A stretch of 48,537 nucleotides of DNA from a bacterium BMS3Bbin03 (lineage in GTDB: Bacteria; Zhuqueibacterota; JdFR-76; BMS3Abin05): contig BDTM01000055.1 of the NCBI GenBank assembly GCA_002898015.1, forward strand, positions 1 to 48,537. The letters are read 5' to 3'. A program made the translations under genes and the position numbers. The stretch's first letter is position 1. Each line of letters begins with the position of its first letter. The notes under the pieces were generated by a model, which was given only the letters and a program-made list of their open reading frames with translations, made no database searches and was not told the DNA's origin. Shown piece by piece: positions 17,726 to 27,184 of the stretch.

Positions 17726-19561
17726 CTATTTCAGATGAACTTTCTTTCCGTTTAACCACAAATTTCTCAGCCGGATTTGCGCCGGCGTTGCCGTAGGATC
17801 TTCCAAGACCCCGTATTTTTTAAACGGACTTTTGATTAAAGGCACTTTTTTAGTTAACACTCTTGTCCCCCGCCGAAGCAGAAAAGCCGCCGTCGATCCA
17901 ATCGATTTTTTCCGGATAATCGCCACCCAATTGCCGTCCGTAACCGTTTGATTATCCACAGCCAAAATCACATCTCCCTTACTGACGCCGGCCTGCCAGG
18001 CAGGACTTCCCATAATCACATTCTTAATACTATCCTGGCTATTTTTGAGTTCCCGTTTCGTGTCATACACCCGGCTAATGCTTTTACTTTTAAAGGTTTG
18101 AATGCCGGTGTACGGCATCGTGTCTTCCCGGGCTACCAGTTTTAATCCCGCAAAACCTAAAAATTTTGAGTAAGGAATATCAGTCGTCCCGCGAACATAG
18201 TTATCAAAAAACGACTGAAATGAGCTTCCTGCCACGGCTTCCACATCCCGCTGAATGCCTAATTTTTCAGAGAATCCGACCCCGTGCTTGTAATACTTTC
18301 GATACAAATACCGCATGACATCCGCGAGATTGTGTTCGCCGTTCGTCCGGTGCAATAGTTCCAGATCCAGCATCCAGCCAACCAGTTCGCCCTTGTTGTA
18401 ATAAGATATTTCCAGATTTAATTTATTGTCCGAAAGATGCCAGAATTGGATGCTGGACGATTCCAGCGACATCCACTTCCTGGCCGGAAGCGTCTGAAAC
18501 AACGTCAGCTCCTCGCTCAACTGCCGGTACAGGCGTTTCTTTGTCCAGAAGCCGTCCCGCTGAAACAGGATATCCGGAAAGTAATCCGTCAGCCCTTCAC
18601 AGATCCACAGCCTTTTTGTGTAGGCCGGGCGTTTGTAATTGAACGGGCCCAGGATATTCGGGCGAATGCGTTTCACATTGAAATTATGAAAATACTCGTG
18701 GAAACCCACCCAGGTAAAATCATCATACGATGCGGGATCGTTAAATTTGTCCGGATAATAACTGAGGGTGCAGGAATTTCGGTGCTCCAACCCATCGAAA
18801 TTATCATACAATTGGATCAAAAAAACATATTTGGTGTAGTCGAGTTCACCGAACATTTGATACACCTGCCGGACGAAATTCTGAAAATTATGCAGCACGC
18901 GTTTGACCGGCATATTGCTGTCGGCCAAATTCCAGATGGCCAAATAGTGGGGAATGCCCGCCACCTTAAATGAAAACCATTTCAGTTTCCCCATTAAAAG
19001 CGGGCTGTCGATGAGTTCATCGTAATTTTTGGCCGCAAATTGATTGGGTTCAGGCAGGCTGGTTAATCCCGTCGCAATTTGCCAATCGTCCGGAAGATGC
19101 ACAACTTTGAGTGTCGCCGGCAGGTTTTTACGACCTTCCACGTACATGAAAACCGCCGCGCCATTGACGTATGCCCGGTCCGCGCCCAAATAGCAGGCCG
19201 CAGCATCCGGATAAAGCCCAAGCACTTTATAGGTAATGGTAATATTCTTTGACCCGGACGCGGTAATCTTCCAGGTGTCAAAATCCATTCGGCTCGTGGA
19301 TAAAGTGTCACCCTTTTCATTCAAAGCGGTGAATTGAAACATGTTTCTGGCGTGATCCTGAAGTTCGTACGTCCCGGGCGTCCAGGCGGGCATGGTGAGT
19401 TCCAGAAATTTCTGTGAATTATTCCGGATCATCACATTCACACCAAAGATGTGATTTTCCGGATGCGAAAGGGACAGTTCGTAGGAAAGTCTAATTTCCT
19501 TCGCCTGCGTGAGCGAGGCGAAAACAAGCAAAATCCAGATGAAAGAAAAAATGCGTTTCAT
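17726..19561 (-). CDS. M61 family peptidase with PDZ domain (glycyl aminopeptidase-like), exported
   Basis: M61 metallopeptidase of 611 residues from the ATG at 19561; an ATG five codons upstream is possible, and neither has a clear ribosome site. An N-terminal signal peptide (MKRIFSFIWILLVFASLTQA) predicts export. The family N-terminal beta domain is followed by a thermolysin-like domain with GLEHRNS (258-264), the zinc motif HEYFH (His288, Glu289, His292) and the third ligand Glu322 in CEGLTDYF. A PDZ domain occupies about residues 500-590 (GSPAWQAGVSKGDVILAVDN). All catalytic residues are intact. Known members cleave N-terminal Gly/Ala. It is one of several exported peptidases in this window. 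Confidence 0.92.
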   Translation of the reverse strand: MKRIFSFIWILLVFASLTQAKEIRLSYELSLSHPENHIFGVNVMIRNNSQKFLELTMPAWTPGTYELQDHARNMFQFTALNEKGDTLSTSRMDFDTWKITASGSKNITITYKVLGLYPDAAACYLGADRAYVNGAAVFMYVEGRKNLPATLKVVHLPDDWQIATGLTSLPEPNQFAAKNYDELIDSPLLMGKLKWFSFKVAGIPHYLAIWNLADSNMPVKRVLHNFQNFVRQVYQMFGELDYTKYVFLIQLYDNFDGLEHRNSCTLSYYPDKFNDPASYDDFTWVGFHEYFHNFNVKRIRPNILGPFNYKRPAYTKRLWICEGLTDYFPDILFQRDGFWTKKRLYRQLSEELTLFQTLPARKWMSLESSSIQFWHLSDNKLNLEISYYNKGELVGWMLDLELLHRTNGEHNLADVMRYLYRKYYKHGVGFSEKLGIQRDVEAVAGSSFQSFFDNYVRGTTDIPYSKFLGFAGLKLVAREDTMPYTGIQTFKSKSISRVYDTKRELKNSQDSIKNVIMGSPAWQAGVSKGDVILAVDNQTVTDGNWVAIIRKKSIGSTAAFLLRRGTRVLTKKVPLIKSPFKKYGVLEDPTATPAQIRLRNLWLNGKKVHLK

Positions 19562-19730
19562 GGTTATGGGTGCCATTTTTAGTTGAATAACGACCGGTTA
19601 AATTAAAATTTAATATAGCTTTTTTTGAAATAAGAAACAAGCCAATTTAGACGAAGAAGTGCGGGTTTTTGAGAAAAAGGTGTAACCGGAACAGAAGTGA
19701 GCCCGCGAATTGTAGGTCGAGTCGCCGCCG

Positions 19731-19755
19731 CGGTGAATCCTTTATTTGGGATTTG
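19731..19755 (+). repeat. 25-bp direct repeat, copy 1
   Basis: Identical over 25 bp to 22553-22577, in the same orientation; it begins CGGTGAATCC and ends GGGATTTG. It is preceded directly by GTCGAGTCGC (19716-19725), which recurs at 22701-22710. The two copies bracket the type IX cargo gene. Confidence 0.7.
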
Positions 19756-19824
19756 TAATTTGGTGCTTGAGATTTTTCCTGAATACTTACTACAAATTTT
19801 TGTCGATTTGGTAAGCGTAGAATC

Positions 19825-22329
19825 CTACTTGATCACGATCAATTTTTTCGTCAAACTCAAATGGCCTTGCATAAGGCGGTAAAAATAAATTCCGCTTGGC
19901 CAATGGGTTGCGTTTATAGAAACATGGTGAAATCCCGCAGGCAATTTCCCATTTACGAGCGTGGCTTTTTTTTTGCCCTCGAGGTTAAAGATGGAAAGAT
20001 TCACCCTGCCCGATTCTGGCAGACGGTATTGAATAGTGGTAAATGCATTAAACGGATTCGGGTAATTCTGCAAAAGCAAAAATGTCCGGGGAAGTTGATT
20101 CTCTCGGCTGGTACCGGGCACACTTGTGACTTCCGAGACGTTCCGAAGGCTGCCGTAAATTGAATAGCCCCGCGCCCAATCTCGCGTATCCGACCAAACA
20201 AAGAGTACTTTTCCATCTTTTGCGCATGCATCGGGCCAGTCTCGATAAGCATGGACATCGGAGTGAAAAGAAAGAGAATCGGCCAAAATTTTGCCGTCCG
20301 TTGAAAAAGTGCGGGCAAAAATCTCCTTGTTTTTCGTCCACAGTATAATAAATCGAGTGGAATCGATCGAAATTATTTTTGCCGGGGATTGTCCCTTTTT
20401 CAGAAGGAAATGTCTGAAAACATTGCCTGTTGTGTCCGTAATTTCGGCAAAAATGGCTTGCGGAAACCACGAGAAACGAAGGCTCAAAAACCGCCCGTTG
20501 CCAAAGTAATATTTTGGGAAATATGGCTTTAGATCAAAAACTGCAGATTGGGGTTTCAAATCATTTGAGAAACGCTGGATTTTGGTTTCCCATAAAACCC
20601 AAAAAGAAGACGCATCACAACGAAAAAGATAAGGCGTTCCCAAAATACTTTCATCGAAATTGTAAGATTGACTTGCTTTTCCGTCAAATAAATAGCTTTT
20701 TAACTGGGTCTCATAATCTGTTCTAAACATCACGACAAAAGTGGTATCAGTGGTTTTTAAATAATTGATGGCAGTTGAACGGGATTCGCCATTGAAAAAG
20801 GCTTTCCTCGAAAATGGTTGCCATGAATGGATGTCATAAAAAGTAAATCCAAGTTTTGACCCAGGAATACCCCAATCAGAGGTGTTTTTCCAAAAATTGA
20901 CTGCCCTGTTTTTGTTCAGAAAAAGAATCTGGGAACCTTCAAGCGAGACATTTGTTCCAAGAAGATGACCCTGCAAATCAATAGCCTGACCGCGATAGCC
21001 TTTTTCATCTTTCCAGGTCACAAAAAAGCTTTTAGATGGCATAGGCATTATGTTGGGTTCGACCTGGTTGGCTCCAATTAGATCATCATTGACTTTCAGA
21101 CTATCAACGAATTTTAATCCACTCAAATGGCCCAGAAAAATGTCATTTGAACTGGTGAATGGACAGGCTACCTTATGGCCCTCCAATTTGAAAAGATTTT
21201 TACTGGCTATTTGGGGGAATAGAGTATCGTTCCATTCGGGACCCAATAAGGATCCCACCTTTTTAGACCAGACGAATAGGCTTTTGTTCATTTCTATATC
21301 AGGCATAGTGGGTACTTCCATCATTGCGGAAAGCGTAAGTAGAATTCCAAATGTGCCGTTTCCCATATTGGTGAAAGCGAAATTTTTAACCGCATGGTCA
21401 TAATCGTAGTGGAAATGCAGGTCGATTTTCTTTATGGGTCGCAGAAGTTGGCCTGAAGGCGAAAAAATGACGCTATTCAAAGAGGACGTCCCGGCATCAG
21501 CCCAGAAAAATTCAAAAGCCGTGTCCCTGACCACGACCGCACGGAGCTTCCGAGGCTTTATCTCATTCGTAAAAAGATGCGGTTCATAGCGTGCGACATT
21601 AATATTTCTTGCTATAACAGAATCTTCCTCATTGAAAAACATGGCATACAAATTTACGAAATTTTCTTCAGTATTAGACCAAAAAAGAACCCATTGGTTT
21701 TTCGGATTGCTCATTATTGAAAAATCAGAGGCGTGCCGAACCGGGTTGAGATTCTTAAAAGTATTTATTACTTTTCCATTGCGATTCAGTTTTAATAACG
21801 AGATGGTTCCACCCTTGTTTATGCCCAAAAAAAAGCCATCTTGGAGGGTAATGAGATGAATTTGCAATGGATAAGATTCAATAGGCAAGTCTGGAACAAT
21901 TTCAAAAGGCGGCTCAAGTTGATCCGAAAACCGAAAAATCTGTCCTCGAATAATATAATAGGATATGCATAAATCAAGAAAGCGTCTGCATGCTTCAGAT
22001 ACTCCAACAATCATGCCCGTGCTGTCCGGAAGGAAAGCCATCCCGGCGTTCCCAATGACCTGAAAATTAGTGTCAACCGGCATGCCGCGCGAGTCGAATC
22101 GTTGAGCAAAATAGCTCAACTCCCCCAGGCGATAGTCCTTCCAGGCCAGGATAAATCCACTGTCGGGAGTCCAGAACGCTTTGGGCTCTTCCTGCCGGAA
22201 TTGAGCAGGCTGGGGCTCCTCGCTGATAAGAAAATCGCCCCAGGACCAGCCGGTTCCCATTGCGAAAATAGAAAGACCAAAGGAAAAAAGAAATACCAAA
22301 AGTCCGAACCAACAGGATCGAAATGTCAT
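19825..22329 (-). CDS. secreted protein with C-terminal type IX sorting domain (hypothetical)
   Basis: An 834-residue exported protein: signal peptide at about residues 1-24 (WFGLLVFLFSFGLSIFAMG), then a long beta-rich region. Weakly repeating segments of the type FxxTWKDxxGYRGQAIDLQG, WVLFWSNTEENF, and KVLFVWSDTRD suggest a propeller-like fold. The last ~80 residues begin LLQNYPNPFNAFTTIQYRLP and end LTKKLIVIK, a clear type A T9SS sorting domain with the NPFN and GIYFYRL motifs. It should cross the outer membrane by T9SS and stay on or leave the surface. No enzyme motif was recognised. Base composition looks AT-richer than neighbouring genes. GAGGAAG precedes the ATG. Confidence 0.85.
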   Translation of the reverse strand: MTFRSCWFGLLVFLFSFGLSIFAMGTGWSWGDFLISEEPQPAQFRQEEPKAFWTPDSGFILAWKDYRLGELSYFAQRFDSRGMPVDTNFQVIGNAGMAFLPDSTGMIVGVSEACRRFLDLCISYYIIRGQIFRFSDQLEPPFEIVPDLPIESYPLQIHLITLQDGFFLGINKGGTISLLKLNRNGKVINTFKNLNPVRHASDFSIMSNPKNQWVLFWSNTEENFVNLYAMFFNEEDSVIARNINVARYEPHLFTNEIKPRKLRAVVVRDTAFEFFWADAGTSSLNSVIFSPSGQLLRPIKKIDLHFHYDYDHAVKNFAFTNMGNGTFGILLTLSAMMEVPTMPDIEMNKSLFVWSKKVGSLLGPEWNDTLFPQIASKNLFKLEGHKVACPFTSSNDIFLGHLSGLKFVDSLKVNDDLIGANQVEPNIMPMPSKSFFVTWKDEKGYRGQAIDLQGHLLGTNVSLEGSQILFLNKNRAVNFWKNTSDWGIPGSKLGFTFYDIHSWQPFSRKAFFNGESRSTAINYLKTTDTTFVVMFRTDYETQLKSYLFDGKASQSYNFDESILGTPYLFRCDASSFWVLWETKIQRFSNDLKPQSAVFDLKPYFPKYYFGNGRFLSLRFSWFPQAIFAEITDTTGNVFRHFLLKKGQSPAKIISIDSTRFIILWTKNKEIFARTFSTDGKILADSLSFHSDVHAYRDWPDACAKDGKVLFVWSDTRDWARGYSIYGSLRNVSEVTSVPGTSRENQLPRTFLLLQNYPNPFNAFTTIQYRLPESGRVNLSIFNLEGKKKATLVNGKLPAGFHHVSINATHWPSGIYFYRLMQGHLSLTKKLIVIK

Positions 22330-22871
22330 CTTGCTTCCTCAATGGTTTGGTGAAAGCATTCAACCCAGGCTTTACCACGGTACGTTCAGAAAGGGGGAAA
22401 CATGAACAGTTGCCTTATTACAGATTCATTTAAAAATGTAAGACGGCGACTAGAGAAATGTAACATTTATAAAATATAGTGAGTTTTGGCCTGTTCTGCC
22501 AACGAATTTGAATGTTGGGGAAGGGAAATTTCAACGCGCCTTCGTGCCCTTACGGTGAATCCTTTATTTGGGATTTGCTGTTTGGGATTTTCTCTCGTTG
22601 CGGTTCCCGCCAGTGAACTGGCGGAAACCTACAGTCGGTGCGTCCCTGCCGGACGCAAAAACACGGCAAATTATGGTGACTGTTTCGAAGAAAATTCTGG
22701 GTCGAGTCGCAGACGTTTTTTTACCCAAAATCTCTTTCTTAGCCTTAGTCCCAACTTTTTTTTCAACCTCAATTTGAATCTAAATGTCTTCTTCCAATTT
22801 TTTCCTTGATTTTTTGTCCCTAAATTCTCAAATTGAAGCTGTGTTATCAACCGAAAAAAAGGAGATCCCAC
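22330..22871. other. 542-bp non-coding region with repeat and two hairpins
   Basis: This is the divergent spacer between the T9SS cargo gene and the first tricorn gene. It contains a small inverted repeat AAATGT-A-ACATTT (22456-22468), the second copy of the 25-bp repeat (22553-22577), a hairpin with arms CCGCCAGT / ACTGGCGG (22607-22624), a hairpin with arms GCGTCC / GGACGC around CTGCC (22640-22656), and a second GTCGAGTCGC (22701-22710). The last ~130 bp are pyrimidine-rich. No convincing gene is seen. It looks like a decayed or composite intergenic element. Confidence 0.6.
22553..22577 (+). repeat. 25-bp direct repeat, copy 2
   Basis: Identical to 19731-19755 and in the same orientation. 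The similarity continues loosely (TTTGGGATTTTCTC here; TTGGTGCTTGAGATTTTT there), which suggests a degenerate longer repeat. Confidence 0.7.
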
Positions 22872-25800
22872 ATGAGACGTGTAGCCTTTTCAGTGATGAC
22901 TTTTCTTCTGCTCCTGCCGTTTTTGGCAATCTCGGGAACAGAAAAGCCGATACAATTTGGCCGGTACCCCGCCCCTTCACCCGACGGGAAAACAGTGGCT
23001 TTTTCCTACCGGGGCGACATCTGGACGGTACCCGTTTCAGGCGGCCGGGCCACCCGCCTGACCGTTCATGAAGCCTACGAAAAAACGCCTCTCTGGTCAC
23101 CGGACGGCAGAAGAATCGCATTTGCTTCCAATCGAAACGGCAACTTTGACATTTTCGTCATGCCTGCGGAGGGCGGCGTTTCCCGGCAAGTGACCTATTT
23201 TTCAAATAACGACAATCTCACCGGCTGGACACCGGACGGCACGGCTCTGATTTTTTCATCCCGCCGGAATTTTTATTACCACCGGCTGCCGGTGGAATAT
23301 CGCATTTCTCTTAAAGGCGGAACACCCATGCCCCTGATGGAGGACTATGCCGACCAGGGAAAAATTTCTCCGGACGGCCGGTGGCTGGCCTTTGTCCGGG
23401 GCAGAGATAACTGGTGGCGAAAACACTACCGGGGCAGCGGCAATTACGACATCTGGCTTTACAATTTCAAAACAGGCGCATATCGCCGCTTAACTGATTT
23501 TGACGGGGATGACAAAAACCCCATGTGGACGCCCGATTCAAAAACCCTCTACTTTAATTCTGAAAAAGACGGCACCTTTAATCTCTGGAAAATGGCACTC
23601 GACGGATCCGGCAAAACGGAGATCACCCATTTCAAAGATGACGGTGTTCGCTTTCCGCAAATTGCCCGAAACGGATCCGTCATCGCTTTTGAACAGCGGG
23701 GAAATATCTTTATTTACAATTTGATTAACCCAGCTGAGAACGTACTTAAAATTTATGCCCCGAGCGGATTGAAAACCAATCCGATCGTACGCCGAAAATT
23801 CACAAAAAGAGCCACGGAAATTCTTTCTTCTCCCAACAGAAAAGAAATCGCTTTTGTTGTCAGAGGAGAAATCTTTGTGGTAAAGGCAAAAGGCGGGCGG
23901 GCAAAAGCCGTTACAAACAACCCGGCAAGAGATTTCGATATTAACTGGTCGCCATCCGGAGACACGCTGGTGTTTGTCTCGGATCGAAAGGGCAACCAGG
24001 ACATTTATCTCGCTTTTTCCGCAGATACCGCACAGAAAAAATTATCAAAGACTTTAAGAATCAAGCTGAAGCGGCTCACCACTGCGAAAGAGCAGGATTA
24101 CCGCCCCAAATTTTCGCCGGATGGGAAGAAGATCGCCTATGTGCACGGCAACGGTGATTTGTACGTGATGGATGCCAACGGCAGACACGCCAAACGGATT
24201 CTCAAAGGCTGGGATGCACCCCATTTTAACTGGTCACCCGACAGTAAGTGGCTGGCTTTTTCCCGATCCGACAATGAATTCAACTACGACGTGTTTATTA
24301 TGCCGGCAGACGGCAGCCAGCCGCCGGTGAACATTTCACAGCATCCCGATAATGATATCGATCCCGTCTGGTCGCAGGATGGCCGGAAGCTCGCTTTCGT
24401 CTCCAAAAGAGTGGCCAACACCTACGATGTGTGGTTTGTTTTTCTTCAAAAAAAGGACAACGACAAAACCAAAGAAGATTGGGCGGAGGAGGAAGAAGCC
24501 GCCAAATCCGAGAAAAAGAAGGAAAAAGGAACGCCCGTCGTTAAAATTGACTTCAAAAACATTTATCGGCGACTCCGCCGCGTGACTTTTCTGCCTGGAA
24601 ATGAAATGAATGTCGTCATTTCGCCCGATAATCAAACCTTCGTCTTCAGCACGAACAGCGCGGGAAAAAAGGATCTGTGGTCCGTGAAATGGGACGGTTC
24701 AAAGCTGAACCAATTGACGAAAAGCGGCGTTAATCCGTCACAAATCCAATTTAGCAAAGATGGTAAGATCATTTACTTTCTGGCCGGGGGCGGCACCTTT
24801 AAACGCATCTCGCCTTCCGGAACAAACTTAAAGTCGATCCCGTTCAGAGCCACCGTCACCATCGACCACAAAGCCGAACGGGTTGAAAAATTTAACGAAG
24901 CCTGGGCCGCCATGGAATACCGTTTTTATAATCCGGATCACAATGGTGTGAACTGGAATCAAATGATTCAGAAATACAGGCCTCTTGCCGAATCGGTGAC
25001 CAGCATCGAGGATTTTAACGATGTGATACGGCTCATGCTCGGTGAATTGAACGCGTCCCACCTGGGAATTTATCCGCCGGCCCCGGAAAACCCAACCCGC
25101 AGCGGGATGTTAGGCCTGTTTTATGAACCGAACCCTTCGGGTAAAGGCTTGAAAATTAAATTGGTAATTCCCAACGGCCCCTGTGACAAAAAAGAGGTCC
25201 ATTTGAAAAAAGGCGACATCGTGCTTTCTGTGGATGGGATCCCAATCGAAAAACATGTCAATCTTTACCGACTGTTGAACAATAAGATCGGCGAAAAAGT
25301 CATTCTTTCTGTAAAGCCGGTCTCCGGTTCTGTTCGGGAAGCCGTTGTCGAGCCCATTTCTTACGGCCGGTTCATGAACCTGGAATACAACCGTTGGGTC
25401 GAAGAAAAACGGCAGCGGGTTCACAAATTAAGCCGCAATCGTCTGGGTTACATCCACGTGCGGGGCATGTCCGAACCAAGCCTGGAACGTTTCGAGATGC
25501 TCCTTTATGCCGAAGGACACGGCAAGGACGGCCTGATCATCGATGTGCGCGACAACGGCGGCGGATACACAGCCGATTACATGCTGGCCATGCTGGAAAT
25601 CAAGAATCACGCATACACCATACCCCGGGACGGCGGCAAAGGCTACCCTCAGGGACGGCGGCCGCTGTACGCCTGGACAAAACCATTCGTCGTCATGATT
25701 AATCAATATTCCTACAGCAATGCCGAAATTTTCCCGCACGCCGTGAAAACCCTGAAATTGGGGAAATTGGTCGGTGCACCCACGAACGGATCGGTTATCA

Positions 25801-26018
25801 GCACGGGCGGAATGTACCTGATCGACGGCAGTCTTTTCAGGATTCCATTTCGCGGATGGTACACGCTGCCGAACGGTGTAAATATGGAACTCCACGGGGC
25901 CAAACCCGATGTGTTGGTCTGGGACAAGCCCGGAGACACGGATAAACAGATCGACCGGCAATTAGAAACGGCCGTAAAGGTACTTTCTAAAGAAGTGAAG
26001 ACGAGGAGAAGGAAATAA
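22872..26018 (+). CDS. tricorn-like S41 protease with beta-propellers and PDZ (first copy)
   Basis: Tricorn-type serine protease of 1048 residues with a signal peptide (MRRVAFSVMTFLLLLPFLAIS), so periplasmic or surface rather than cytosolic. Layout: TolB/PD40-type beta-propeller repeats (many SPDGKTVAF-like units) to about residue 650, a Lys/Glu-rich linker near 535-560, then a C1 domain, a PDZ domain (about 765-825, LKKGDIVLSVDGIPIEKH) and the S41 catalytic domain. The tetrad equivalents are Ser729-His730 (NASHLG) and nucleophile Ser949 in YSYSNAEIFP. The residue after the nucleophile is Asn950 where archaeal tricorn and the second copy have Asp. The ATG at 22872 has AAAGGAG just upstream. 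The product would cut longer peptides into short ones. Confidence 0.92.
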   Translation: MRRVAFSVMTFLLLLPFLAISGTEKPIQFGRYPAPSPDGKTVAFSYRGDIWTVPVSGGRATRLTVHEAYEKTPLWSPDGRRIAFASNRNGNFDIFVMPAEGGVSRQVTYFSNNDNLTGWTPDGTALIFSSRRNFYYHRLPVEYRISLKGGTPMPLMEDYADQGKISPDGRWLAFVRGRDNWWRKHYRGSGNYDIWLYNFKTGAYRRLTDFDGDDKNPMWTPDSKTLYFNSEKDGTFNLWKMALDGSGKTEITHFKDDGVRFPQIARNGSVIAFEQRGNIFIYNLINPAENVLKIYAPSGLKTNPIVRRKFTKRATEILSSPNRKEIAFVVRGEIFVVKAKGGRAKAVTNNPARDFDINWSPSGDTLVFVSDRKGNQDIYLAFSADTAQKKLSKTLRIKLKRLTTAKEQDYRPKFSPDGKKIAYVHGNGDLYVMDANGRHAKRILKGWDAPHFNWSPDSKWLAFSRSDNEFNYDVFIMPADGSQPPVNISQHPDNDIDPVWSQDGRKLAFVSKRVANTYDVWFVFLQKKDNDKTKEDWAEEEEAAKSEKKKEKGTPVVKIDFKNIYRRLRRVTFLPGNEMNVVISPDNQTFVFSTNSAGKKDLWSVKWDGSKLNQLTKSGVNPSQIQFSKDGKIIYFLAGGGTFKRISPSGTNLKSIPFRATVTIDHKAERVEKFNEAWAAMEYRFYNPDHNGVNWNQMIQKYRPLAESVTSIEDFNDVIRLMLGELNASHLGIYPPAPENPTRSGMLGLFYEPNPSGKGLKIKLVIPNGPCDKKEVHLKKGDIVLSVDGIPIEKHVNLYRLLNNKIGEKVILSVKPVSGSVREAVVEPISYGRFMNLEYNRWVEEKRQRVHKLSRNRLGYIHVRGMSEPSLERFEMLLYAEGHGKDGLIIDVRDNGGGYTADYMLAMLEIKNHAYTIPRDGGKGYPQGRRPLYAWTKPFVVMINQYSYSNAEIFPHAVKTLKLGKLVGAPTNGSVISTGGMYLIDGSLFRIPFRGWYTLPNGVNMELHGAKPDVLVWDKPGDTDKQIDRQLETAVKVLSKEVKTRRRK

Positions 26019-26042
26019 AAAATAAATCGGTGAGAGACGGTT

Positions 26043-26450
26043 TTATTGATTTTTATCCAGACATTTTTTACAAATACCGTAAAACTCGGTGCGGTGGAAG
26101 TGCACTTTGGCGCCGGTCATTTTCTCAACTTTACGATCGTCCGCCCCAATGTAGGGCATTTCCAGATCCAGAATGGCACCGCAGGATTGACAGATAAAGT
26201 GGTAATGTTCTTCCGTGTGGGCATCGTAATGGTCGAACGTGCTGCCAAAGCTTAATTCATGGACAAGCCCCTGGTTAACCAGGATATTTAAATTTCGATA
26301 GACATTTCCCAGACTTAATTTTGGATATTCTTTTTTTAGGTGATTGTAAATCCAGTCCGCCGTGGGATGCGTATTTGTCTTTTTCAGTATCTCCAAAATT
26401 CGCTCGCGTTGTTTGCTTCGCTTATAGCGTTTTGTGTCTGTGATTGGCAT
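26043..26450 (-). CDS. perR: Fur-family peroxide-responsive regulator (PerR-like)
   Basis: Fur-superfamily metal-dependent repressor, 135 residues from the ATG at 26450, which has AGAGGA 8 bp upstream; a longer frame from 26495 lacks support. The winged helix (KRSKQRERILEILKKTNTHPTADWIY) is followed by LSLGNVYRNLNIL. The five residues that bind the regulatory metal in B. subtilis PerR are all present: His28, Asp76, His82, His84 and Asp95. Asp at the last position is the PerR hallmark, where Fur has Glu. The structural zinc site is CQSC (87-90) and CKKC (127-130). It probably controls peroxide and iron-storage genes, including itself and the adjacent ferritin-like gene. Confidence 0.88.
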   Translation of the reverse strand: MPITDTKRYKRSKQRERILEILKKTNTHPTADWIYNHLKKEYPKLSLGNVYRNLNILVNQGLVHELSFGSTFDHYDAHTEEHYHFICQSCGAILDLEMPYIGADDRKVEKMTGAKVHFHRTEFYGICKKCLDKNQ

Positions 26451-26552
26451 TATAAAATCCTCTTTTATTGCAAAAAACCGAATCCCTAAATCCATCCGGA
26501 ACTCTTAAAGCACACAGAGGGAAAAATTTCTTCAAATGTTTTACATCCATTA

Positions 26553-26570
26553 TTTTAAATATATTTAAAA
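26553..26570. promoter_or_regulatory. 18-bp perfect palindrome upstream of perR (candidate operator)
   Basis: TTTTAAATATATTTAAAA is its own reverse complement. It lies about 100 bp upstream of the perR start and resembles the AT-rich inverted repeats bound by PerR/Fur proteins, so autoregulation is plausible. A chance palindrome in AT-rich DNA cannot be excluded. Confidence 0.4.
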
Positions 26571-26637
26571 AAAGAAATAGCTGCAACAAAAAATTGGAAT
26601 GACAGGCTGAAGCGTTACTAAACAGCGGTAAATAAAA

Positions 26638-26665
26638 AAGCGCCGGTCAAATGATTCCGGCGCTT
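26638..26665 (-). terminator. rho-independent terminator of the ferritin-like gene
   Basis: Perfect 9-bp stem, AAGCGCCGG / CCGGCGCTT, with a 10-nt loop. On the minus strand the stem is followed by TTTTTTATTT. It lies 37 bp after the ferritin-like stop codon. Confidence 0.85.
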
Positions 26666-26702
26666 CGATTTGAATTTAAGCATTTTTCAATTCCTGCCGC
26701 CA

Positions 26703-27125
26703 TCAGCTTTCTATCACGGTCATCAGGTCCCGTTTGTGTTCTTCCTCCTGAATCAGGATGTCTTCCAGAATCCGGCGCAACCCATATTCAAGAAGGGCTT
26801 CAGCCTGGGCAATCCGCTCTTTGTAGCGGTCGATCGCATACGCCTCTCCTTTTAAATCCTGTTTCAGCATTACGAGTGTATTCCGTGAAACTTCCCGCTT
26901 TTCGACATTAATCGTGGGGATTCCTCCCAGATAATCGATTTGATCGGAAAGCATCACCGCATGCTGCATCTCTTCCTGCGAGTGGATTAACAGTTCTTTT
27001 TGAATGGATTCGTATTGTGCTCCCGTCATTGTGGATGCGTGCTGGACGTACTGAATAGCGGCCGCATATTCCCACTCCAAATCTTTGTTCAACTCTTCTA
27101 ACAGTTTTTCTTTGGTGATTTTCAT
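26703..27125 (-). CDS. ferritin-like / bacterioferritin-type protein
   Basis: A four-helix ferritin-like protein, 140 residues from the ATG at 27125, which has GGAGG 8 bp upstream. Di-iron ligand candidates are in the expected order: Glu19 (LEWEYAAAIQY), Glu52 and His55 (EEMQH), Glu94 (GEAYAIDRY), and Glu127 with His130 (EEEH). This is the ExxH pattern of bacterioferritin and rubrerythrin-like proteins. No rubredoxin Cys motif and no heme Met can be assigned. It probably stores iron or removes peroxide. It lies next to a PerR-type regulator, has an inverted repeat in its upstream region, and has its own terminator, so it forms a single-gene unit. Confidence 0.88.
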   Translation of the reverse strand: MKITKEKLLEELNKDLEWEYAAAIQYVQHASTMTGAQYESIQKELLIHSQEEMQHAVMLSDQIDYLGGIPTINVEKREVSRNTLVMLKQDLKGEAYAIDRYKERIAQAEALLEYGLRRILEDILIQEEEHKRDLMTVIES

Positions 27126-27184
27126 GATAGATTCCTCCATTTTTTGGGTAACAATTTTTCTTTTGTTAAATTACTTAATATCGT

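Noticed and set aside
22553..22710. Possible CRISPR or tandem array
   Set aside because: Only two distant copies of the 25-bp repeat and no regular repeat-spacer pattern.
22833..22871. Upstream TTG start for the first tricorn protein
   Set aside because: It would put 13 residues before a good signal peptide and overlap the strong AAAGGAG ribosome site used by the ATG at 22872.
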